64,000 nt of DNA. It comes from Megalobrama amblycephala. Lineage: Eukaryota; Chordata; Actinopteri; Cypriniformes; Xenocyprididae. The stretch covers positions 34,742,493 through 34,806,492 of the forward strand of contig NC_063061.1 in assembly GCF_018812025.1 (NCBI RefSeq), read 5' to 3'. A model generated the notes under the pieces. It searched no databases and was not told the origin of the DNA. It saw only the letters and a list, made by a program, of their open reading frames with translations. Numbering within the stretch: position 1 is the first letter of the stretch; the number at the start of each line of letters is the position of its first letter. Shown here one piece after another: positions 56,168 through 64,000 of the stretch. Both the position numbers and the translations under genes were made by a program.

Positions 56168-56394
56168 AGCGCTTACTTCAGACATATCACAGAAGCTAGC
56201 GTTCTTTGTTTCTGGGCATGCTTTATAGGTTCCGGTCCGTGACGTCACCCACCTCTGACGTCACGTTCTCTCATTGGTTGGATACAATAGTGCTTCACGA
56301 ACACAAAAATGCAGAGGATTCCCATCACGTCACTGACGTAGCGTCTTGTTCCCTTACTCAGGGAACAAGGGTTACACTCGTAACCCAAGACGTT
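56168..56394 (-). repeat. Right inverted terminal repeat of DIRS 2
   Basis: The inverse of the left repeat (AGCGCTTACTTCAGACATAT onward), with an extra right tip (CAGGGAACAAGGGTTACACT to CAAGACGTT) matched by the internal complementary region. Confidence 0.85.
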
Positions 56395-56789
56395 CTCAGA
56401 GCTCTGAAGCAGTCAGGACCAGGAGAGAGAGGGAGAGAGAGAGAGGAGGAAAACCACATGAAGAAAAGAGCTTTTAATATTATCCTAATAACTACTGTAA
56501 GTGTGGTTATCCTATATGTCCCAAATACAATCACAGGATTCTGTGAAGTTTTGACATCCGACAGTACTCCAACAATCTGGTTTACTGCTTTGACTTGTTT
56601 TATTATGGCTGGTTTTGTTCAGCCTGTTCTTTTTCTGCACCGCACTTGAAAACTTTCCTGCCTCTGTTCGTCATAAAGTTTGTACTACATTAAGTTACTG
56701 AATCATGTGAAAATTATTGATAACTTTTTAAGGTATGTGTACATTTCTGATGATTGTGATTCCAGTGCATTTGTCAACTCTGTGTCACA

Positions 56790-57575
56790 ATAAATAGTAT
56801 GTGTAAACGTACCTTGTCATGGGACACATCTCATAGTTTTATAAATTCTAAAGATTTTCATATTACTGACAAGGGCCAAATTGTGATGTCTAAACGACTG
56901 GGTCAGAGCATCTGCAGAACTGCAGCTCTTGTGGGGTGTTCCTGGTCTGCAGTGGTCAGTATCTATCAAAAGTAAGGAACAGTGGTGAACCAGCGACAGG
57001 GTCATGGACGGCCAAGGCTCAAATTCATTAAGAAGTTAATGCTGATTCTGATAGAAAGGTGTCATAATACACAATGCATTACAGTTTGTTGTTTATAGGT
57101 GCTGCATACTCTCTAAAAAATGCTGGGTTGTTTCACCCAAATTTGTGTTAAATATGGACAAAGCCCAACTGTTGGCTTTGTCCATATTTAACCCAAATTT
57201 GGGTTGAAAATTTAATTTAAAAATGTAACCCAATGACTGGGTTTGTCGATATTTGATCCAAATTTGGATTGAAACAACCCTGCATTTTTTAGAGTGTAGC
57301 CGCAGACCAGTCTGGGAGCCCATGCTGACCCCTGTCCACTGCTGACTTGGCTTCCAAATTTCCCAGATCTCAATCCAATTGAGCATATGTGGGATGTGCT
57401 GAACAAACACATCCGATCCATGGAGGTCCCACCTCACAACTTACAGGACTTAAAGGATCTTGGTACAGATACCACAGCACACCTTCAGGGGTCTAGTGGA
57501 GTCCATGCCTTGATGGGTCAGGCCTGTTTTGGCAGCAAAATGGAGACCCTATTATGTTATGCCTGATCGGTATAT
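56790..57575 (+). pseudogene. Degraded Tc1-like transposase, split by a MITE
   Basis: Plus-strand readings include [20 protein letters not shown] followed by a gap, then FPDLNPIEHMWDVLNKHIRS and HLQGSSGVHALMG. The second carries the DLNPIEHLW signature around the third catalytic residue of Tc1 transposases. The first two catalytic aspartates and the terminal repeats are not recognisable. A MITE (57113-57295) divides the two parts. Old and inactive. Confidence 0.7.
57113..57295. mobile_element. MITE, CTCTAAAAAATGCTGGGTT family, copy 2
   Basis: The ends CTCTCTAAAAAATGCTGGG and TGCATTTTTTAGAGTG match the family at 19883-20423 and are flanked by TA. The interior has inverted AACCCAAATTTGGGTT and TGGACAAAGCC motifs. 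It is inserted in the Tc1 relic. Confidence 0.8.
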
Positions 57576-58080
57576 ATACACACTATATTGCCAAAAGTTT
57601 TGGGACGCCTGCCTTTGTGTGCACATGAACTTTAATGATATCCCGTAATCCGTAGGATTTAATATGTTTTCTGGCAGCAGGGGTGCCAGAAAAATACCAT
57701 AAAATAACGGAAAATAGCCGTTATTTTAAGACATTTATTTTCCATTAATTTAAGGTATTTTTCTGACGCCCCTGCTGCCAGAAAATTTCCTTTTTTTTAC
57801 GGGATTTTGTTTATTTAATTTTTTAATAAAATACAGTTTATAAACATAATTTTACATAAAATCTTCTATATTCGTTAGCTTTTTAATGTAAAATTATGGT
57901 TATAAACTGTAGCCTATTTTATTAAAAATTAAATAAGAAAATCCCGTAAAAAAATGGTAATTTTCTGGCATCAGGGGCACCAGAAAAATACCTTAAATTA
58001 ACGGAAAATAGCCGTTATTTTAAGACATTTAATAAGACATTTATTTTTCGTTAATTTAAGGTATTTTTCTCTCAACAGAG
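57576..58080. repeat. Tc1-like terminal fragment plus nested palindromic repeat
   Basis: CACTATATTGCCAAAAGTTT with TGGGACGCCTGCCTTTG (57582-57625) is a well-known Tc1-like terminus in fish. After AATATG it gives way to a nested palindromic block (57675-58075): TTTCTGGCAGCAGGGGTGCC, AACGGAAAATAGCCGTTATT and ACGGGATTTT recur in both orientations around an AT-rich centre. This is a fold-back MITE that seems to have duplicated part of itself. Confidence 0.6.
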
Positions 58081-58106
58081 GATGATTAAACAACTCCACA
58101 AACAGC

Positions 58107-58701
58107 CATAGGCGTAATTTGCGGGTGGGACATGTCCCGACCACTTTTTGAAAGGGTCGATATTGTCCCGAGTCCCGACCACTTTTTGAAACCTCTCGTG
58201 GCACGGATATGTAATACAAAAGAAACACCTCTAGTTGATTATCAGTTTGAGTTAATAATAGGCGATCTGGCTGTTGTTTTTGAAATCTTGTTGAGTGCTC
58301 GTTGTCGCTGCTATCAGAGGCGCAACAGTGTTCTCTTGGCGCTCGTGCACACTGAGCCATGTACACACGGACGAGCGCTTCAATCTATCGCTCTGTTGCA
58401 GAGACTCTGTTAGGCTGAAATCACAAAACAAAATAGCTACAGATAAACGTATCCCTGCTCTTGATATACAATCTTAATGAACATCTTTGGTTTTACTGAG
58501 AAAAAAAAAAATCATACATGGTTTGGGTTAGAACCCAGCACCTCTTGCATGCTAAACGAAAATGCCCCCACCAGTCCATCAGGACAATCTAATATCAACT
58601 GCGGATACCTCGTATTTATTAACTAATATACATACTCTCGGGACTAATGGCACATACATATTCCTGTCCCACCCACTTTTCAAAACAAAGTTACGCCACT
58701 G
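58107..58701. mobile_element. Non-autonomous hAT-like element, 595 bp
   Basis: The left end CATAGGCGTAATTTGCGGGT and the inverse of the right end (CAGTGGCGTAACTTTG) are related. A perfect 8-bp direct repeat CAAACAGC (58099-58106 and 58702-58709) flanks the element, which indicates hAT-type integration. The phrase GTCCCGACCACTTTTTGAAA is repeated in tandem inside, and a tRNA-like stretch on the minus strand lies near 58515-58560. No transposase. Confidence 0.8.
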
Positions 58702-58709
58702 CAAACAGC

Positions 58710-60196
58710 ATCCCCAGCTTCACTTATTACTAACCAGATTGACTTTATTTATGTTAGACATCAACAAAGGTTGTTATTGAGAATTAACAGAGGTTTAACT
58801 CTAATGTGTTTCTTTTGAAGTCACCATAATGGTGAATAGTTGTTCCATTAGTTGGGCTTTTAACTGTTATTATATATTTGTCTTTTCTGGCTGCTGTGAC
58901 AGTGTTTGTTAAACACATTTGCAGTAATAAAGAAAGTTAAAGCAAAAAATGACACCTGTTGGTAGATGTCTGTTGATTGTTTTGTGGGTATTATGAAATG
59001 GATTGATGTCATGTGAATCTAACAATTGTGTTGTGATATTGATGCATTTAGCCTACATTATAAACCCTGCATTACTTCAGCATGAGTTCTTTTAAATTAA
59101 AAAGTCCCCCCCCCCAAAAAAATGGTCATTTGATAAATGTCTTAATTGAACTGTTATATTAAAGCAATAGCCTATCACAGTCGCATTCGTTATGCTGTTC
59201 TGAATATCAGCACGTTGTGATTTATCATAGACATGGTGCCGCGATACTCTTGCTCATGTGGTATGGCTGTTTTTTATGCAGCAAAAAAGAGAAATGGTTC
59301 ATTAAATCAATAGAGGAGAAATGAGCAGGTGCCAATCACTGAACACCTGGTATGCAAACTTTTTAGAAAAAATGGAAGAGAAAATTACAATGAATCATTA
59401 AGATTTATTGTTTCGTTTTGTTTTATTGATTTTTCTGCATTACCGAAATGCATCTGCATTTGTTTTATTGCATTCTGGTTCACTAAAGAACAGTGAATTA
59501 TTTTCACAGAATTATTTTACAACTCTAACCATTTAAACCATCCCATATTATAATCATCCCAGGAATAATTTCATAAAATCCACCATCATTAAAAATTCTA
59601 AACATAATACAAAAATTTATTTTAAAATCCATAATCATTTAACAGTCTGCATATATAAGGAATTGGTGATTTATTTGAAAAAACAAGCAAATAGCTACTA
59701 TTTATTATAAATATATCAGATAAACACATTAATAATAAACTTAAACTAAATAGGATTTCTTCATGGATACATCGACTGGCTGTTTTTCACTTAGTTTCTG
59801 TACATATTAAACACAAAACTTTCAAAACTCGTGGAAATTACTAGTTGAAATCTCAGTGGTTGGCTGCTATTCATATTTTAGAAATCAGGGTGCACAGCTT
59901 TTTACCATATACCAAATAAAGCTGCACTTAAAAGTTATCAGGATAATATAAAGAACACTTTTGAGGAACAATACATGGATTTGCAAGTGTGTGACATTTG
60001 CACATTTGACAGTGTGTGATTCAGCAGTGTAAAGACCAAAATAAACAGCCATTTAAGAGGACAGAGACAATTCAGTTAAAAGAATTTAAAAAAAAATCAT
60101 CATCATAATAATAATAAAAAACAATCCCATTCATTACTAAAAGTTATCAAAAAATAAATAAAATAAAATTAGGTGTAGTTACATTTTGTACAATTT
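58710..60196. other. Intergenic, AT-rich
   Basis: At 58776-58920 a diverged copy of the repeat at 20700-20830 occurs (GAGAATTAACAGAGGTTTA). The remainder holds A/T tracts and no supported gene. The sequence near 59335-59345 (CACTGAACACCTGGTATGCA) recurs near 61836 (CACTCATTAAACACCTGATATG), another sign of local duplication. Confidence 0.5.
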
Positions 60197-61034
60197 TTAT
60201 GGAGAACAGAGGCAGGAGATTTTTCCAGTCTGGTGCAGATAAAGAACAGGCTGAACAAAACTAGCTAGAACATTACAAATCAGAGCAGTATTCCAAAGTG
60301 ACACAATGTTTTGCTTTCTCAGAATGGTAAAGAATGCAGAGATACTAACTGGCACATATGAGATAACCAAGGTCACAGTAGTTATTAGAATGATATAAAA
60401 TGCTCTTCTCTTCATGTGGTTTTTCTCCTCTCTCTCTCTCTCTCTTCTTCTCTCTCCTGGTCCTGACTGCTTCAGAGCTCTGAGAACAGCCACAAGACAA
60501 AACAACTGGATGGAGAGGAAGAGGTAGGAACTGCATCAAGAAGAACCATGTGTGTACAGTTATGGTAGATAACAAAAATATGATCAGGCAGACCAAACAG
60601 GATCCAAGAGTGATTATCCAAGCAACAGTGCAGCAGATCACTCTATATCTGAGAGGTTTGAACTTCAGAAAGGTTACAGGATGAACCACTGCCAGGTAAC
60701 GCTCAACACACATCAGACACTGAAACAGAAAACGACCAGTAATGGCTAGTCCTTGTAAAACAAGTGCTAATGGGAGGAGACTTGACATAAAATTTGACAA
60801 TATAAAGAAAAGAAAATCCACACTGACACAAATCTCACAACAAGAGAGATTGAGGTTCAAGAATCCTGATCTAACTCCATGTCCAGTTCCTGTGATGATG
60901 AGCCAAATGATGTAGAACTGTACAGGAAGACCAAACAAGACACTGATGCAGAATATATACATTTGGCCACTGTCCACTATCCAGATAGAAGGGGTTGTGG
61001 AGATGTTGGAAGCTCCTGTTGTGGTGAAGTTCAT
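60197..61034 (-). pseudogene. Class A GPCR copy 3, one frameshift
   Basis: The start is taken at the ATG at 61034 (MNFTTTGASNISTT, with N-glycosylation sites); the frame is open further upstream without an ATG. TM1 to TM4 are intact: MYIFCISVLFGLPVQFYIIW, FLNLNLSCCEIC, CLMCVERYLAVVHPV and RVICCTVAWIITLG. In TM5, near 60519-60532, a one-base insertion breaks the frame (MQFLPLPLHP instead of the family pattern). The rest is open in the next frame from about 60510 to 60197: FCLVAVLRALKQSGPG, a basic loop, TM6 and FVQPVLYLHQTG. It lacks the TGA found in copies 1 and 2. With only one lesion, a sequencing error or a recent null allele is possible. Confidence 0.88.
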
Positions 61035-61084
61035 TTCCTTCTCATCTGTCTGAGCCACACAGGAGCTTACAACTGATATTGCTA

Positions 61085-61240
61085 ATAGAAGAGAGAATTA
61101 AAAATGTACCGGGTTACTGAGACTGCAGTTCAACATGAACAAGATAAGAAAGTAGACTGAATATGCAATATGTGATTCTTGGTTCAGATGTTCCACTCAA
61201 AAAGACTGAAACAAACCATAAGGTTGTGCTACAAGTATTC

Positions 61241-61280
<40 letters not shown>

Positions 61281-61289
61281 AAAAAAGTA
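61085..61289. other. Upstream of GPCR copy 3, with (TA)n tract
   Basis: Contains a plausible splice acceptor on the minus strand (TTCTCTCTTCTATTAG, about 61085-61100) before the coding start and a (TA)n run at 61246-61277. No other feature. Confidence 0.45.
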
Positions 61290-61495
61290 ATAGGCTTCCA
61301 CAAGCAACAATCTTTGAACAACTAAGTGCAAATTTTCAGACCAAGCCTTTAAAAAGTTATAGAGAGAAAATGACACTATATCACTAATAAAATAATTTAT
61401 TGGAACAAATATCAACCAAGTAAGGCCTTTAAGTATGCAGGGTTTTATTTATCAACCAGGAAATAGTGCTTTCAGGAAGAACTGCTGGATTTTTG
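61290..61495. repeat. Direct duplication, copy 1
   Basis: ATAGGCTTCCACAAGCAACA to GGAAGAACTGCTGG recurs at 63779-64000 in the same orientation with few changes. The second copy has about 20 extra bases (AAAAGGTACTAGGTTGAAAA) before CTTTCAGGAAG. The spacing of about 2.5 kb gives the duplicated unit. Confidence 0.85.
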
Positions 61496-61554
61496 AGTTA
61501 GTGATATTACATATTTTGTACATTTCCTTTATCAAAGATATTACATTGCATTTT

Positions 61555-61735
61555 CCCAAAGTTTTATGGAGAACAAAGGCAGGAAAGTTTTCCATTCTGG
61601 TGCACAAAACCAGCCAACACAATGTCAAACCAGGAAATCAAAATGTCAAAATATTGTAGAATTGTAAATAATCCTAAGATAGTAATTGGCATATATGAAA
61701 ACCAAGTTCACAGTACTTATCAGAATGAGAAAAAA
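61555..61735 (-). pseudogene. GPCR copy 4, 3' fragment
   Basis: GTTTTATGGAGAACAAAGGCAG with TTCCATTCTGGTGCA and, further on, GTAATTGGCATATATGAAAA with CACAGTACTTATCAGAATGA parallels the 3' end and TM6 region of copy 3 (60197-60400) with an internal deletion that removes the TM7 coding part. It has no usable reading frame. Confidence 0.7.
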
Positions 61736-62119
61736 TAGGCATGTTGTATGTAAAACTGATTATTACTGAAGTAGTGGTTGTTTCACAAACAATCTTTATA
61801 CATCTGAAAATGGGTGATCACAGGTTCCACTCATTAAACACCTGATATGTAATCTTTTAGAAAGAACCAACCACTAATAACAAACATATCTAATAAACAC
61901 ACAGAATAAACTGTTTAAATAATGAGGAATTTCACGCATAAGTAAGATTTCATGCACTTCAATTATATATATATATATATATAAAACATAAGCAAAGGTT
62001 TATAATTATTAATAATATTCATTATTTTTATAATTCATCTAACATGATCATAAACCCTATAATACGACCATAACCACAATGACATGTTTCAGCATATAAA
62101 AGAAAATTAATCCAATTTA
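61736..62119. other. Intergenic
   Basis: AT-rich, with a (TA)n run near 61963-61983. No gene or element with clear ends. Confidence 0.45.
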
Positions 62120-62280
62120 AAAGACGAGTTTATCACCTGAAAAATCAATGTCCAGTCTCTCTGGAGGTTATATAAATCTCTGTGCTGTGTTTTGTAGACT
62201 GACTTCACAGCTGTCAAAAGAATAGCTTATATTATGTCTATGACTTCATCTGGTACATGTCACATAAAACATATGCAAAT
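62120..62280 (-). promoter_or_regulatory. Conserved upstream block of GPCR copy 3 or 4
   Basis: On the minus strand, TTTTATGTGACATGTACCAG, GATGAAGT, TAATATAAGC, GAAGTCAGTCTACAAAACAC and CAGGTGATAAACT parallel 38195-38310. TAATATAAGC could be a TATA box about 30 bases before the exon-like part, and CAG-GTGATAA a donor. It lies about 1.1 kb upstream of copy 3 and just upstream of the copy 4 fragment, so which copy it served is open. Confidence 0.5.
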
Positions 62281-62886
62281 GTTTAATATTAAATTAATGA
62301 GGTCCAATTGATCCAAAGGAGAGATGTAATAGGCTTTTATGGAACATGTTTGTTTAAATGGTTGGGATTTTTATATGTATATAAATATAAATAAAAAGTT
62401 AATCTATGTGGTATGGTGCACACAAATAAAAAGAGTTAAAGAAGCTTTTTAGGGAGAACACTATATTTAGAGCTACTAGCATTTAGTGATATTGGCACTG
62501 GTTTTCATTTGTAGTCTTACTATGTTTTAATTTAAAAAAACTTCAGTGATTTAAATGAAACTGTGCACTAAGAATCCACATTTTATTCAACAATTATGAA
62601 CTGACTGTAAACTTTAATATGATTCACCAGATAGGATGCCAGTCTGTGTATTATAAGTGGGCATTTTCATTCTTTCTGTGCCAGTAGGTGGCGACAAGTG
62701 ACTGTCCTGATGAGTGAATCATTCATTCAACCGATTTGTTCAAAACACTGATTATTTTGGATCAAAACATGTCTACTGTATGTTGGCTGGAGAGAAAGTG
62801 AATTTTTTGAGTTTGGATCTATTTTCGATGGTGGAGAACAAAAGAGAAAAATAACTGGAACATTGTGTTTAATGTGTAAGTGTTAA
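62281..62886. other. Intergenic
   Basis: No gene seen. The short stretch CAGTAGGTGGCGACAAGTGA near 62682 resembles a motif common in cyprinid repeats but has no defined ends. Confidence 0.4.
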
Positions 62887-63107
62887 GGGGCTGGCACATC
62901 GGACGCGAAGCTCAGCGCCGCGCAGCACCGCGACACGTCTTTAAAATTCGAACGCATTGTTTTCTATGAGTGTACGCACACCGGCGGCGACATTCGCCGC
63001 CTGTCCGCGGCGCCCAGAAAACAATAGAAAACAATTTGTTCAAAGTTTAAGACGTGTCGCGGCACTGCGCGGCGCTGAGCTTCGCGTCCGGTGTGCCAGC
63101 CCCTTTA
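62887..63107. mobile_element. Palindromic GC-rich MITE, about 220 bp
   Basis: The left arm (GGGGCTGGCACATCGGACGC to GACACGTC) and right arm (GACGTGTCGCGGCACTGCGC to GTGCCAGCCCC) are inverted copies of about 53 bp with few mismatches. In the middle, GAAAACAAT and GGCGGCGA motifs are also inverted. It is strikingly GC-rich against AT-rich flanks. No coding content. Target duplication uncertain. Confidence 0.8.
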
Positions 63108-63560
63108 CAGTCACAAGCTGGTGTGTCCTGGATGTCCACCAGAGGGCACTCCCCTCTTGTTCATTATCATTCTGCATGGTCTACATTTCCCAGAACTCAC
63201 TGCCCGGACTCATCATCCCTGATTGTCTTTAGCTATGTCTCATTTACCTTGTTAACTCTCCCTATATAAGCCTGGTTTATTCAGTAATTTTATGTGATGG
63301 CTTGTATGTGTCTGTACTGCATTTCTGAGCCCTTGTATCCTGGTTTCCTGTGGCTTGGTTTTGATCTTCTGCCTGTTGTCCTGGATTTCTCTGTTTGCCT
63401 GTACCTTGGACTCTGTCATTGTTTGAACTGTTTATCCTGTGCTTTTGACCTTCTGCCTGTTTGGATTATGTCTTTGGTTTACCTTTGGATAACTTCTGTG
63501 TTTGGATCCTCAACCTTGTGTCTCGGAGCAGTTCATGGCCGTATTAGTACTGCATGTTGA
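63108..63560 (+). repeat. Probable LTR fragment or solo LTR
   Basis: The block resembles a fish gypsy-type LTR in style: GGATGTCCACCAGAGGGCAC, CCTATATAAGCC (about 63271), then TG- and CCTG-rich sequence with repeated CTTCTGCCTGTT. I do not see a target duplication or sure ends, so this is tentative. The frames in it are not genes. Confidence 0.45.
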
Positions 63561-63778
63561 TTTCCTTGTTTAATATCACACTCAATTGTGATGTTGTTTC
63601 GAATATCAATGCTGTTGTGATTTCATTGCAGAAATGAGACAGTAGTAATTTTGCTTGTTTGATAGCTATTGATTTATGATTTTATATTGTGGGCTAACCA
63701 CACATTCAATTTACAAATGGTCACGTCCACTCTTAAATTTAAACAAACAAGTAGATATGGAATAATGAATCCGTCTGA
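63561..63778. other. Intergenic
   Basis: AT-rich sequence without recognised features. Confidence 0.4.
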
Positions 63779-64000
63779 AAATAGGCTTCCACAAGCACCA
63801 ATCTTTGAACAACTAAATGCTAATTTTCAGACCAAGCCTTTAAAAAGTTAGAGAAAATGACACTATATCACTAATAAAATGATTTATTGGAACAAATATC
63901 AACCAAGTAGGGCCTTTAAGTATGCAGGGTTTTATTTATCAACCAGGAAATAGTGCTTAAAAGGTACTAGGTTGAAAACCCTTTCAGGAAGAACTGCTGG
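63779..64000. repeat. Direct duplication, copy 2
   Basis: The second copy of the block at 61290-61495. It runs to the end of the window, so the duplicated unit, perhaps with another GPCR fragment, probably continues beyond it. Confidence 0.85.

Larger units (their letters stand above)
50263..56394 (+). mobile_element. DIRS-type retrotransposon 2 with a nested DNA element
   Basis: Inverted ends (about 50263-50460 and 56168-56394), an internal complementary region (about 56032-56125), RT-RNase H and a tyrosine recombinase define a second DIRS copy. The host sequence GCTGTT|CTCAGAG shows insertion at GTT, present at 50263-50265 and 56392-56394, with no further duplication. Gag lacks most of its C-terminal half, the RT-RH frame is nearly complete, and the recombinase is frameshifted and carries a TTAA-flanked insertion (54401-55952). 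Without that insertion it is about 4.6 kb. Protein and terminal sequences differ clearly from DIRS 1, so it is a separate lineage. A (TA)n tract of about 60 bp (50563-50622) sits in its leader. Confidence 0.92.
40943..56649 (+). pseudogene. Class A GPCR copy 2, split by two retrotransposons
   Basis: Pieces: 40943-41189, 49945-50265 and 56395-56649. The first encodes the N-terminus, TM1 and TM2 and has a TGA at 41108-41110, where copy 1 has GGA. It is cut by the Ty3/gypsy element; removing the element and one TTTG copy leaves the frame continuous. The second has TGA at 49999-50001 in the TM3 region, at the same place as copy 1, then CVERYLAVVHP, TM4 and TM5. It is cut at GTT by DIRS 2; counting GTT once the frame continues. 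The third encodes the basic loop (QSGPGERGRERE), TM6 and TM7 and stops after LHRT. The gene was thus probably dead before the insertions, since the second stop is shared with copy 1. Confidence 0.9.

Noticed and set aside
1..64000. CRISPR array or prokaryotic operon
   Set aside because: No regularly spaced repeats with unique spacers; split genes and retroelements show vertebrate nuclear DNA.

Overview
The window is vertebrate nuclear DNA from a bony fish, most likely a cyprinid or close relative. It has split three-finger (LU) genes with GT-AG introns, single-coding-exon class A GPCR copies, DIRS-type tyrosine-recombinase retrotransposons, a Ty3/gypsy element, Tc1/mariner, hAT and TTAA-flanked DNA elements, and many short inverted-repeat elements of kinds I recognise from cyprinid genomes. 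There are no prokaryotic features. A run of exactly 1000 N (27292-28291) marks an assembly gap.

Layout. (1) 1-31.4 kb is AT-rich and carries a small Ly6/uPAR (LU-domain) family. Gene A (minus, 3950-4861) has one LU domain and a GPI-type tail. Gene B (minus, 8189-9653) has two LU domains and a hydrophobic tail. Gene C (plus, 23543-24874) is a close relative of B that has lost one splice donor and the GPI tail. Between them lie a DD36E Tc1/mariner element, a solo LTR with a perfect 5-bp target duplication, a 1.27-kb hAT-type element with a perfect 8-bp duplication, LINE and hAT debris, and several MITEs. (2) 28.3-31.4 kb holds a TTAA-type element cut by the assembly gap and the 5' end of an LTR retrotransposon (LTR, tRNA-Tyr primer site, gag start). 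(3) 32.4-37.95 kb is a GC-rich DIRS retrotransposon with inverted ends, an internal complementary region, decayed gag and RT-RH, and an open recombinase frame. (4) 38.2-64 kb is a cluster of related class A GPCR genes. All three substantial copies carry lesions, and a fourth survives as a fragment.

The main structure is the second GPCR copy (40943-56649). It is split by a nearly pristine 8.75-kb Ty3/gypsy element with full-length gag and pol and almost identical LTRs, and again by a second DIRS element. That DIRS element itself carries a 1.55-kb TTAA-flanked element inside its recombinase gene. Target-site evidence (TTTG duplication, shared GTT, TTAA duplication) fixes all three insertions to the base. 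GPCR copies 1 and 2 share the same TGA nonsense codon, so inactivation probably predates their duplication and the insertions. An upstream block next to copies 1 and 3 looks like a promoter plus a noncoding first exon, and a direct duplication at 61290-61495 / 63779-64000 shows that the cluster grew by segmental duplication.

The LU proteins are expected at the cell surface or secreted, and the GPCRs would have been plasma-membrane receptors. No operon-like or pathway relation between the two families is implied. Family calls were made by eye from motifs; superfamily names for the non-autonomous repeats are tentative.
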